Program-made: the position numbers and the translations under genes
Assembly (NCBI GenBank): GCA_963693315.1
Contig: OY856188.1
Coordinates: 218,807,789 to 218,871,788, forward strand
Source: Diogma glabrata
Lineage: Eukaryota; Arthropoda; Insecta; Diptera; Cylindrotomidae
Direction of reading: 5' to 3'
Length of the DNA stretch: 64,000 nucleotides
The notes under the pieces: generated by a model
Database searches by the model: none
The model's input: only the letters and a program-made list of their open reading frames with translations
Told to the model about the DNA's origin: nothing
Shown: positions 24,441-35,070 of the stretch, piece after piece
Position numbering within the stretch: position 1 is the first letter of the stretch
Layout: every line of letters starts with the position of its first letter

Positions 24441-26595
24441 GTATGCAGAGTTTGCAAATCGAGGCGAATTTATGGTTCATAAAATTAAAATTTATTTTAG
24501 TAATAATTTCCAAAAAAAAACATTGTATAATGAACTACACATCCTCATATAAAAATAAACAAACAAATCAATTTAATAATTTCATAATATTAATTATAAT
24601 TTTTATAAAAAAAAACTGAAAACGTTGCATATTGATATTTGTAATTGAATAATATCCGATCTAATTATTTATGGTTTTTATGATTTGATTTCCCATCAAA
24701 GTATTTATTTTTAATTAAGATATTCGTTCTACTAATTTAATGGAATATCGGTAATGCATTCGTTTATTATAATCGATTTAATTTGGTAATTATAATGATT
24801 TTATATTAGCAGTGAAAAATAAAATTAACGTTTAAAATTAGTTCAAAATCTAAACTATCTATCATTTTCACGAGTGGCGTATAAGCTGACATCATAAGTG
24901 AGATTCTTAATTTATTGATCCAAAAATATTCATAATTAAACCGTTACACCTAAACTATGTTCACACGGCTATTTTATTCCATGATTCCAATAATATCAGT
25001 TAGTTCTGGGATAAATCAATTTTACCGCAATTATTGTTGTTGTTTATTTATTATAAAGTATTTTGATGCTTTTTATTCGATTTACTTTTAAGAAACTTAT
25101 GGTAAAAAATTGTTGAAACAAAGTTTAATTTTACTCCTATTTATAATTAAATGTAAAACTAATTATATCGGTACAAGAATAGTAGAATATTAAAAATAAA
25201 TCACATTCGTTTACAATATTTTCGCTAGTGGATTTTCATACCCAGTAAAGATTTAACATTAAAATTACAAATTTATTCTAACCGTACTATTCTAAAATCT
25301 AAGGTTATTAATCTTCTTAAATCCGGAAAGAATACCATAACAAAAAATAAGATTTTTGTTTAACTTTAATTTTCTTTGTCTTGTTAAATTGTGGAATTTG
25401 AGCTGTCCATCAATTTTGTTAAATTTAATTTTCAAAGGAAAAAATTGTTTTGTAATAATTAGACTTGCACTTGTATTATTATTTTTTTTGTACTTTTCTG
25501 TGCTTAATTTTTCTTTGAATTTTCTTCGACTTTTGAGTCATTATATTTTTTTCTTCTAATCTCCGACCAAAGAAATCACAATTTGTTTGCTATATGTATT
25601 TTCGGTTAACTACAAAATTCTGTTTATGTAGTATGTCAGCACGAGTAATGCTAAGTTCGAACACATAATTGTTTATTTATCTTAAGACTGTTACAAAACT
25701 TTCATTTATATTTTAATTTAATACATTTATCGAGTAAATAGAACGTAATAACAATGTACATATACTGATCATTCTATGATCTTTCATATTTATTTTTATT
25801 ATTACCAACAACAAAAACTATTGCACACAACATAAGATACAAATAATTACAAACTTTAGCTAATTTATTTAGTTATATTTTTCAACAAGCTGCAATAAAA
25901 AAGCAGAACACCCATAAAATTAAACATACCCAAATAAATGCACAAGCACTTAAACACATCCAGTCACTTGCTTTCCAACAGCTAAAACCTCATACAGATT
26001 AATGTGCGTCACATGGGAGTAGTCGAAAGTGCAGCATTCGTTTTATTGTTCGCAATCGAAAACTATCATAAAATACTAACGCTTAACTTTGTTTTAAAAA
26101 CTACATAAGGCAACAGTGTAAGGAAACAACTCGATTTACAAACAAACTCGACAAACGTTCTCCATAAAGTTCTAGTATGTTCAAGTAACTTTTTATGTTG
26201 AACTTTCCCAATTATCTTTATTCACCTTTAACATAAAACACTGGTTCACATTTATTATAATCATAATAAAAACCATGTATATATAAATGATAGTCCTGTT
26301 GTAATATGTAGATCGTGTTAACATATCACTTTCACTTACGTTTCATTTCGAGTTCATATATGTTTCACTGACATAAACAATAAAACATACAAGAAAGAAG
26401 TAAAAAATGTCGTCTCTATGTGAATTAGAACAAATTTTGCAAGTAAAGAAGATATGTAGTTGATTTGTTTGAAAAGACAAGTTATGATGAAATTCTTAAG
26501 AAATCATGAACAAATTGTCACACAGAATTGCTGATTTACTTTGTAAAAGGTAAATATATAATAGAAGTACTATATAGATGAAAAACGTTTTCACA
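24441..26595. other. AT-rich DNA, nothing recognised
   Basis: No recognised frame or repeat. A slightly less AT-rich patch around 25960-26060 was inspected for a promoter or exon but no convincing signal was found. Confidence 0.5.
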
Positions 26596-26800
26596 CAGGT
26601 GAAAAAGTCGAAATTTCAACTTGACAATTTTTGATTTTCCTGAAATTTGGCATATAAGTAGTATGTATGGACAAAATAAAAAACAAAGCTTATTTTAGAA
26701 TTTTTTAGAGTGCATAGTTTGTGCAAAGGATGCACCCAAATATTCACGAAAATCCAAAGTAACTTTAAAATTAAATTGCTCAGGAATGTCCTGTCCTGTT
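26596..26800 (+). repeat. Family B palindromic element, left-arm fragment
   Basis: Reads AACTTGACAATTTTTGATTT, then CCTGAAATTTGGCATATAAG and ATGGACAAAATAAAAAA, matching the left arms at 5040-5095 plus 7205-7260 and at 30770-30830. Confidence 0.65.
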
Positions 26801-27504
26801 TTTGCCATGCTGTCCCATGAGATTTTTTTGCAAATCCAGGACAGTAAAATGTCACTTATTTTTAGTTTGATATGCAAATGTCCTCTTTTTTGCATAAACT
26901 TGCATTTAAAATGATAATTTCTCTAAATTTCCCTAAAATTTGTCTAAATTTCCTAAGTATTACAAGATCGAGCCAAATGTCAAAATCATAGTCCCCTATT
27001 TTGGCATTTTTCACCGTTTTAGGTCCCAACGATTCTCAAACAGAAAAAACAAATGTTTGTCTGTCTTCCGACGAGCCATTACAACCGATAAACACTAGAA
27101 AGCTACTTTAGCGAGTAAAAAAATTGGGTACTTCTTTGAATAAAATAAAATAAAATAAAATTTAGTATTTAATTTTAGTATTCTAGTCAAGAAGACGTTT
27201 GTTATTAGTCCCTGGACCCACGCCGATTTCATGTGATGATTACCACAAATTTTATACTTCGTGAGGCGTTATTCCTTGACGAGTCCGAAAACTTTTGTTC
27301 TGCCATTTTCCTCAAATCGGTCGATTTTTCGTTCGGAAAGCTCTGCAAAATGTCGATTGCCCTCGCGATCTTGTAAATTTGCTACCACAATTTTTTTTTT
27401 TCAATTTGAGGTAGGTAGCAGAGGGCCGTTATATTTTTTTTTTTGCATAATATTTTAGTTAATTAATGTCCTGTATTCTCCTTTCCAAAAAATGGTCACC
27501 GTAC

Positions 27505-28440
27505 GTATGTGTGACATGGAAATTATTGAATTTGTTATAGTTTTTGAAATATTTTTGGAATTTTGAAAAAAATTTGTATGCTGTAATAATTTTTTAGATA
27601 TTTTTAGAATTTTTGAAAAAGTTTCAATTTTTGATTTTGTTATAATTTTTGCAATATTTTTTTGAAACAAAAAAATAGAAGTTTTGAATGTGTGAATTTT
27701 TTATATATATTTTTAGAATTTTGAAAAAAGTTTCAATTTTTGATTTTGTAAGAATTTTTGGAATTTTGAAAAAAGTTTCAATTATTGATATTGTTATAGT
27801 TTTTGCAATATTTTTAGAATTTTGGAAAAAGTTTGAATTTTTAAGAGTTTTTGTAATATTATTAGAATTTAGAAAAAGTTTAAATATTTGATTTTATTCT
27901 AATTTTTGGAATATTTTTGGAATTTTGAAAAAAGTTTCAAATTTTGTTCTAATTTTTGCAATATTTTCAGAATTTTTGAAAAAAGTTTAATCTTTGATTT
28001 TGTAATCAATTTTGGAATATTTTCATAATTTAGAGAAAAGTTTGATTTTATTTAATTTTTACAATATTTTTGGAATTTTGAAAGAAGTTTGAATTTGTGA
28101 TTTTGTAATATTTTCTCGAAACGCTAAATGGAGAGGTTTTTGAGTAGTTTGCTGATTGTATCATCTTTTCACTAAATTATGTTAATTTATGATCTGTTAT
28201 AATTTTCCGACAACGTATTGATGTTTCGTGTTAGTTTTGTAATAAATTTCTAAACAGAGATAAAAAATACATGTACTTTAACAAAGAGTTATGTTTGTTA
28301 TAAATCGCTGCCCAAAACTAAAAACAATGTCCTCATAAAAATTTTATGCCGAAAACTGTATCAAAATCCTCAACCAAAACCGAAGTCTTGATATCAGAGC
28401 TGTGAGATTTCAGCCCTCCATAGTTTTTTAATTGTTTTAT
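27505..28440 (+). repeat. Left arm: degenerate tandem repeat
   Basis: Repeats of the type TTTTTGGAATTTTGAAAAAA and GTTTCAATTTTTGATTTTG run from 27530 to about 28110. They are followed by less repetitive arm sequence including ATCAGAGCTGTGAGATTTCA. It pairs with 29065-29715. Confidence 0.75.
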
Positions 28441-28634
28441 GTCGACTTTTTTTTTTAAAAACTGTTACTATGGGGCCTTTGTTTTGGTGTTATTTGTTGT
28501 TTCAAATTAAAGAATAGAGCATACTTCCTAATATTTTAAAAAAAATCAAGAAAGTTGTTTGAACTTTAAAGTAATTCAAAAAAGTTGTAAGTAAATTATG
28601 CTTTTGACCTAAAGTCATGCCACACTAGTGCATA

Positions 28635-28830
28635 ATACAAATACTACGTTACAGAACCGGGATAAGACTTTATTACCCCCTCGGCAAGAATGGCATTTGA
28701 CGCCCTTACCGACGCCCCTTTCCTCTACAAAAATTCATAAATAATTTTTTTTTCATTATTTCTGCGCCCTTCAAATAAAACGCCCGAGGCGAGCGCCCAG
28801 TTTGCTTATCTCTTGTACCGGCTCTGCTGA
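28635..28830. repeat. GC-richer insertion in the spacer
   Basis: Bounded by CAGAACCGGGATAAG and CTTATCTCTTGTACCGGCTCTG, which are imperfect inverted repeats, with TTGACGCCCTTACCGACGCC and CGCCCGAGGCGAGCGCCCAG inside. This may be a small MITE, but no convincing target-site duplication was found. Confidence 0.4.
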
Positions 28831-29064
28831 TGCCTAGGTGATTTTATCATAATAAATAAAGAATAATGAAACTACCTATAGTAAATTACTAAAAACTGTA
28901 TCATAAGTAACAATTTACAATTAGGTCGTAGATAAATTAATTTTGTAAATTTTACAAAAATTCTTATCGTAATTATGTTAATTTAGCTCACCTGCCTATA
29001 TGAGAACTTCAATTTAATGAAAAATTATATATTTAAGCTTTTCGATGCTCATATTATTAATCTT

Positions 29065-29715
29065 AAAATATGGAGGGGCTGAAATCTCACAGCTCTGGAA
29101 TATCAAGACTTCGGTCTGGGTTAAGGATTTTGATATAGTTTTCGGCAAAAACTTTTATGAGGACATGGTTTTTAGTTTTGGGCAGCGATGTATATCAAAC
29201 ATAACTCTTTGTTAAAGTACAAGTATTCAGAGATAAACTCTGTTTAAAAATTTATTACAAAACTAACACGAAACATCAATACGTTGCCGGAAAATAATAA
29301 TCAAAATTCCAAAAATATTGTTAAATTAAATAAAATCAAACTTTTTCAAAATTCCAAAAATATTCCAAAAATTAGAATAAAATCATATATTTAAATTTTT
29401 TCTAAATTCCAATAATATTTCAAAAATCCTTAAAAATTCAAACTTTTTCCAAAATTCTAAAAATATTGCAAAAATTATTACAAAATCAAAAATTGAAAAT
29501 TTTTTCAAAATTCCAAAAATTATAATAAAATCAAAATTAAAAATTTTTCAAAATCCTAAATATATTCCAAAAATTCTTACAGAATCAAAACTTAAAACTT
29601 TTGCCGAAATTCTAAAAATATTGCAAAAATAATTACAAAATCAAAAATACAAACTTTTTCAGAATTCCAAAAATATTTCAAAAACTATAACAAATTCAAA
29701 AATTTCCATGTCCAA
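29065..29715 (-). repeat. Right arm of internal inverted repeat
   Basis: Reverse complement of the left arm: TGAAATCTCACAGCTCTGGA near 29080 answers the left-arm block near 28400. The AATTCCAAAAATATT-type repeats then run to AATTTCCATGTCC at about 29712. Confidence 0.75.
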
Positions 29716-29763
29716 TTTCATTTTAAATTACATTTACGTCATAAAAACAGCTACATTTTTTTT

Positions 29764-30265
29764 CCAAAAAATTGGCTAAAAAAATAAATGAAATCATTTT
29801 TTGACACACTTGACATTATTTTTTGACAAACTTATAATGCCATAATTATCAATAATAATAATAAAATATCATCTCATACAAACTATTAATTTTATTTTTT
29901 TTCTAAATAAATTGGGTAAAAAATAAATAAAAACCTTTCTTTTGACTCCCTTGACAACATTTTTTTGACAAACTTATAATGCCATAATTCTCAATAATAA
30001 TAATAAAATTTCATTTCAAACAAACAATTTTATTTTTTTCCAAAAAATTGGGTAAAAAAATAAATGAAAATAAAAATCTTTCTTTTGACACACTTGACAA
30101 CATTTTTTTGACAAACTTATAATGCCATAATTCTCAATAATAATAAAAAAAACTTCATTTCAAAGAAACAATTAATTTTATTTTTTTTCCAAAAAATTAG
30201 GTAAAAAAATAAATAAAAATCTTTCTTTTGACACACTTGACAACATTTTTTTGACAAACTTATAT
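29764..30265 (+). repeat. 140-bp tandem array, 3.6 units
   Basis: Units start with CCAAAAAATTGG-type sequence near 29764, 29903, 30040 and 30189. Each contains TTTTGACACACTTGACA and CAAACTTATAATGCCATAAT. Unit length varies by about 10 bp through A/T-run differences. Confidence 0.85.
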
Positions 30266-30749
30266 TGCAATTATCTAGTTTTTGATCTCACATACCAATC
30301 CCGACCATCAAGATTTCTCCAAATTTAATGTTCCTACTCGTAATCAAGCGTCCTTTCGGACCTGTTCTTTGTGAATACCTATTTTTAGAAAAAAATGTTT
30401 TTGAAATCCCTCCAGTCGTTTTCCCTGCAGCGTAGGTAATTACGGACGGGCGGACAGCCGGCCTACAGACAAACATACATTTTTTTCTTTGCTTTTTTAG
30501 AATCAGGAGGTCCTAAAACGTCGAGAAATGCCAAAACAAGTGGGGGCAAGAATTCCACTTTGAGCTCATGAATGTAATACTTAGGTCTTTCAGACCGAAG
30601 TAATTTACTGCAACATCATGGAAGAAATTTGCGGGGAAAAGTTTTTAGAATAGCATTCAACCAATACAAAAAACACCACTAGTATCAACTTTCTTTTATG
30701 AGTATTTCTACAAATTGATGCAAACGATACTTTATCATCTTAAACACCA

Positions 30750-31400
30750 CCGATATCTACTAGTGTATGGCAAAATAACAAATATAACTTATTTTATAAT
30801 TTTTTTGAAGTGCATAGTTTGAGCATAGGGGCTACCTTAGAGCTACATTTAAAAAAAAAATTTAAATTTAATTGAATTTAAAATTTTTTGTTTATGGAAG
30901 TTTTTTGAACAAATTATGAGAAATTAGGATTTTTAGTCGGACTAAAATATTTCAAATTACATATCTCAAGAACACGAATTAACGCATCCTTGTAAATTTT
31001 AAATATTTTAGAGCAAGAATAGAACTATTTTCAGATAAAAAATGAATTAAATTCCAATTGATCTTCAACCCTTGCGCCTTCTTTAAAAAAGTTTTTTCAT
31101 TATTTTTATTTAAAAATTAATTACAAAAACAATTAATTAATTTCTTTTCAAATGACTAACTAATCATCTATCAAACAATTTTAAAAGTTAGATAAAGTCA
31201 GTATAGCCGTTCTTGAGCAATTTAATTTCAAAGTTACATCGGATTGTCAGAATTTTCATTTTTCATGCATGTTGTGGTGCCCCCTATGCTCAAACTAAGC
31301 ACTTTAAAAAAATTCTAAAATAAGCAGTATTTTTTATTTTGTTCATGCTACTTATATGCCAAGTTTCAGGAAAATCAAAAATGGTCAAGTTTTCACAACA
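30750..31400. mobile_element. Family B palindromic element, second copy
   Basis: Left arm 30770-30990 and right arm 31010-31395. The right arm matches 7720-8070 closely (ATTTAATTTCAAAGTTACAT, AAAAATGGTCAAGTT). The left arm is shortened compared with the copy at 7205-7600. No coding sequence. Confidence 0.65.
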
Positions 31401-31553
31401 TGGTCTAGAACACGTTTTTCTTATATACATCAATTTGATCAATGCATAACTTATATATGATATTGTTACAATTTATTGTGTTATACAATAGATTAAAGTA
31501 ACTTGAAATATGCTGGAATATTTACTGTGAAATTAATATACGTTTTGTTGATG

Positions 31554-32001
31554 CACTGAAAAAAACATGTCCTATTTCCAATCGAAATGCAATTGTCTCA
31601 ACCTCACCGTGCGGTCACATATGGCGAATCAAACTACGAAATTGCTTCAACAACTCTACAATTATAAATCAATAAAGTTGAGACAATCACACGAAATATT
31701 TATGTGAAAATAAAATATAGTTCAATTAATCGCAAATACTTAAACTTTAAAATGAAAAATTCAAGATATAAGGCCAAAGAAAATTTTTTTCATGGAAATA
31801 GTTATTACCTTTGTTCAACTACTGTTATATTGGATATAACACTTTATATTTTAAATAAACCTCATTCTGTTGTTAGGAAAATGTTATCGTGTAGTTGTCC
31901 CAATCACAGTGAAATTTTTTGCAAATAATTTTTCTTTGCATGGATAATAAACTGCCAACTTCGAGATGAGGTTGTCATGAACTTCAATTTTTTTTTCAGT
32001 G
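31554..32001 (+). mobile_element. MITE, CACTGAAAAAAA ends, copy 1
   Basis: A 448-bp element beginning CACTGAAAAAAA and ending TTTTTTTTTCAGTG. A second copy lies at 59916-60360 in the opposite orientation, closely similar throughout. The open frame 31704-31928 is inside it and broken in the other copy, so it is unlikely to be a gene. Possible 2-bp target duplication TG. Confidence 0.8.
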
Positions 32002-32149
32002 TGGGGTTACCAATCCAGTAGGTGGTTTATTCCTCGATCAATGTGACGCAGTCCCTTCTTTAGTGATTAAAGACCACAGATAGAGTTATATTGGCACTCA
32101 TTTCCTCGAACAAACCATAGTGCGGTATCGTAAACAAATAGTCCATATA

Positions 32150-32255
32150 TCTAAGACTGGTAGAATAATTTGGCTGGTGACATCTCACTTCTATTGCCAG
32201 ATGTATGTGATATCTCCTGTTAAATCGTAAACAATAGAAGGGACTCGAGTACGTG
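32150..32255 (+). repeat. Family F repeat, diverged copy
   Basis: GCCAGATGTATGTGATATCTC and GAAGGGACTCGAGTACG match the copies at 21603-21690 and 45385-45467. Nothing else recognised between 32002 and 32597. Confidence 0.55.
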
Positions 32256-32681
32256 CAGTTTTTTTACTCAAAAACTACACAAATTTCCAAAAGAAACAAA
32301 AACTGATCGCTCCATGTGTGTTTGATTGATCGCTTTTGTAGCGTAAGATGTTATCCTTAATTTTTGTTTTCCCAATAAGAAAGACGATGTCGAAACTATT
32401 AGATCTGATATAGTTTTCTTTTTTTCAACAGGCTTAAAATACCTTTTAAAGTAATTAGTAGGTTATATCAGCTATAAAAGACTTGCCTTGTAATTGGTAT
32501 GTATATGTACTACGTAACTAACCACAACAAAAGTAAACCAACGTAAACACGACATTGAAATCTGTTTTCATAGCTAGAGTCATAAGTCTTGGCTTAAATC
32601 AACTTCCTTAATGTCGCAATAATAAATAAACGGGTTGAAAATCTTACTAACATTACGATTCCACAACAAGTCAGTATATAT

Positions 32682-34760
32682 TTGAGTCATGGACCAAAAA
32701 TAAAAATTAATAATGGCACAAATAAAACACAAATGCTCAATTTGATCACTGATGTAGAAATGATAGTAAGTGATTCAAGGAACAATGAATCAGACGAAAA
32801 TGAATTAACAATTAAACGGCAACGTATGGTGAATATACTTCATAACCATATAGTTCGTAATCACAAAAACATGGACTTTAATGATCGTGCAATGACAAAC
32901 ATGCACAAGACTACATCTCAATTTATTAAAAAAATCAACAACCACCCAGATCCAAAAGAACACATATACATCCTACAATCAGATAAAGGTAACAAAACGA
33001 CAATTATGTATCAACACACATACGAGTCCGAAATTAAAAATATTTTGGAGGACAGGAATCAATATATAAAACACAGGCGAGACCCAACACACACCTTATT
33101 GAATGAACTTTCCAAAAAGTTGGATTATCTTATTTCAAAGAATCAATTGGAGAAAAACGATAAAAAGAAATTGTTTTCTGAATATTGTGTTCCTCCTAAA
33201 ATATATGGTCTACCAAAGACTCACAAAAAATCAAATGTAGACGGTGAAATAAAAGTCCCATTACGTATAATAACATCTTTTATCAACAGTCCATTATATA
33301 ATATCTCCAAATATTGTAGTAGTATATTGTCACAAGCTTTAGAATTGGATAAATATAACGTTAAAAATTCATACGAATGTTGCGAACGGATTAACAACAC
33401 TACTCTACCTCCAAACTATGTTTTAGTATCTTTAGACGTGATTGCACTGTTCCCATCAGTTCCATTTAATCTAATTGAGAGAAGTATTGAAAAACAGTGG
33501 AGTAAGATAACATCAGTGACAAAAATTACGCAAAATAATTTTTTGGACTTAATAAGAATGTGTTATAATAACAGTTACTGTGTGTTTCGAGATGAATTTT
33601 ACAAATCAACAAGAGGTCTACCAATGGGCAGTCCTTTAAGCCCAGTTCTAAGCAAAATGGTAATGGATGACTTATTGGACTCAGTAGTTGAAAAGTTAGA
33701 CTATGCAGTACCAATTTTGTTAAAATATGTTGACGACATTCTTATAGCAATACCAACAAACAAAGCAGAATACACACTCAATAATTTCAATAATTACTTT
33801 AGAAAAATTCAATTCACGCTGGAAAGTGAAGTTAATAGAAGTATAGCTTATCTGGACATGGAAATACAACGATCTGAAATACAAGAATTAAGAACTGCAT
33901 TTTATATGAAACCTTCTGCAAGTGGTAGAATTCTCAACTATAAGTCTTCCCACCACATTCTACAAAAAACAAATACAGCACTTGGTCTTATACACAGAGT
34001 TATGACGTTAGATACATTGAATAATCGCAGTTTCAAAAACAATACTATCAAACAAATCTTATTAGAGAATGGATACCCGAACACACTCATCAATATGTTG
34101 ATCCATAAATACACTCATAATACGAATCAAAATAATAATCACACAACAATAGCCACAAATTATATCAATGATGCTGAACATTCTAATACAATAACTAACA
34201 ACCACAAACAATTCAAATCACTTACATACGTAAAAGGCCTCTCCGAAAAATTGTCAAAAATGATACGTCACTACGATGGAAACATTTGTATTAGTTATAA
34301 TAATAAGAGCTCACACGGAAATGTTTATTCAAAAGTGAAAGACAAAACTGACAAAATGAAGCAAAGAAATGTGATCTATTCCATACCATGTGAAGGAGAA
34401 GGATGCCATGCAAAATATGTTGGAAAAACGACAACACATCTGGAGAAAAGGTTGACGTCACATAAATACGACATAAATGCACTCCAGAAGGCAATGGTCA
34501 AAAATAATGATAGAGACATAGAAAAAGTATGCAATAGAACTGCTCTAGTCAAACATTCACACCAAAACAAACACACATTTGGTTTTGATAACTGCAAAAT
34601 ATTGCACCAACACAGCAACCCATACAACCTCTCATTTTTAGAAATGCTCCATATAAATGACAATACACAAAATATAAATAAAAAAACAGATACTGAGAAT
34701 CTCAGTAAGTCCTACAAAACAATTTTGAAATTAATTAATGAGAGACAAAATAATTTTTGA
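32682..34760 (+). CDS. PLE polyprotein: reverse transcriptase + GIY-YIG endonuclease
   Basis: A single uninterrupted frame of 692 codons. Residues 101-109 (DKGNKTTIM) and 171-182 (PPKIYGLPKTHK) match the PLE N-terminal and fingers region. LDVIALFPSVP (251-261) carries motif A Asp, GLPMGSPLSP (312-321) motif B, and YVDD (349-352) the catalytic pair; YLDM follows at 390-393. The C-terminal endonuclease shows VIYSIPC (564-570), Cys570 and Cys575 of the zinc-binding motif, YVGKT (579-583), Arg590 and His594. Known PLEs reverse-transcribe their RNA and insert it using this endonuclease. The given start is a TTG; the first in-frame ATG is at 32733. The same frame stays open upstream to 32598 with PLE-like sequence, so the true N-terminus is either missing or joined by splicing. 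All catalytic motifs look intact. Confidence 0.93.
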   Translation: MSHGPKIKINNGTNKTQMLNLITDVEMIVSDSRNNESDENELTIKRQRMVNILHNHIVRNHKNMDFNDRAMTNMHKTTSQFIKKINNHPDPKEHIYILQSDKGNKTTIMYQHTYESEIKNILEDRNQYIKHRRDPTHTLLNELSKKLDYLISKNQLEKNDKKKLFSEYCVPPKIYGLPKTHKKSNVDGEIKVPLRIITSFINSPLYNISKYCSSILSQALELDKYNVKNSYECCERINNTTLPPNYVLVSLDVIALFPSVPFNLIERSIEKQWSKITSVTKITQNNFLDLIRMCYNNSYCVFRDEFYKSTRGLPMGSPLSPVLSKMVMDDLLDSVVEKLDYAVPILLKYVDDILIAIPTNKAEYTLNNFNNYFRKIQFTLESEVNRSIAYLDMEIQRSEIQELRTAFYMKPSASGRILNYKSSHHILQKTNTALGLIHRVMTLDTLNNRSFKNNTIKQILLENGYPNTLINMLIHKYTHNTNQNNNHTTIATNYINDAEHSNTITNNHKQFKSLTYVKGLSEKLSKMIRHYDGNICISYNNKSSHGNVYSKVKDKTDKMKQRNVIYSIPCEGEGCHAKYVGKTTTHLEKRLTSHKYDINALQKAMVKNNDRDIEKVCNRTALVKHSHQNKHTFGFDNCKILHQHSNPYNLSFLEMLHINDNTQNINKKTDTENLSKSYKTILKLINERQNNF

Positions 34761-35000
34761 ACATAAATAAATTAGGAAAAAATTGTTAGTATTTTAGTGG
34801 TGATGCAGTTCAGATGACATGTCTAATTGCAGTGTTAAATTTTAAGCAAAACAATTTTACCAATTTGACAAGGACAATTAATGTTATATGTAAGAACTAA
34901 ATGTTTTTTTTTTTTTGTTAATTTTTAGTATTATTTTTTCTTGTTATTTTTTTAAAAATAATTTTCTAAGTTTTGTAATTATATATTTTCAATAAATAGT

Positions 35001-35038
35001 GCCCTGAGGAAGCTTCCAAACGAAGGCGAAACGTCGGC
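35001..35038 (+). ncRNA. Hammerhead-ribozyme-like motif
   Basis: GCC, then CTGAGGA (35004-35010, fitting CUGANGA), a short stem-forming segment with CTTC and GAAG, then GAAA (35028-35031), CGTC and GGC. The outer GCC and GGC can pair as stem I. PLE terminal repeats are known to carry minimal hammerhead ribozymes with CUGANGA and GAAA cores. Here stem III would be very short and stem II is imperfect, so activity is unproven and may need a dimeric or tandem arrangement. Confidence 0.5.
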
Positions 35039-35070
35039 AAAATAACGAAATAATTGTTTAATTATTCTAT

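Larger units (their letters stand above)
26988..30560. mobile_element. Foldback-like element, 3.6 kb
   Basis: Outer ends pair as inverted repeats: 26988-27075 (CCCCTATTTTGGCATTTTTC through ATGTTTGTCTGTC) with 30455-30560. Inside, arms 27505-28440 and 29065-29715 are also inverted copies about a spacer of some 620 bp, and the arms themselves consist of short degenerate repeats. A separate 140-bp tandem array sits at 29764-30265. No transposase is visible. The terminal GTTTGTCTGT plus CGTCCG-type sequence resembles ends of many insect repeats. The small frames at 27261, 27455, 27688 and 30288 fall within this structure. Confidence 0.65.
32598..35070 (+). mobile_element. Penelope-like retroelement (EN-containing)
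   Basis: Comprises the RT plus GIY-YIG coding region and about 300 bp downstream, ending in a conserved-looking block (35001-35038) that resembles the PLE terminal repeat motif. Outer borders are uncertain: no second copy of the terminal repeat was found upstream, so the element may be 5'-truncated or its left end lies unrecognised in 32256-32597. Confidence 0.85.

Noticed and set aside
25960..26060. Possible promoter or 5' exon
   Set aside because: Slightly less AT-rich, but no convincing initiator, TATA or downstream element and no adjoining frame.
29764..30265. CRISPR-like array
   Set aside because: Units are about 140 bp of continuous low-complexity repeat without distinct spacers, in a eukaryotic repeat context.
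31704..31928. 74-codon frame as a gene
   Set aside because: It is inside a MITE whose second copy carries disruptive differences.
34291..34663. Minus-strand frames opposite the PLE
   Set aside because: They are shadows of the PLE coding frame on the other strand.
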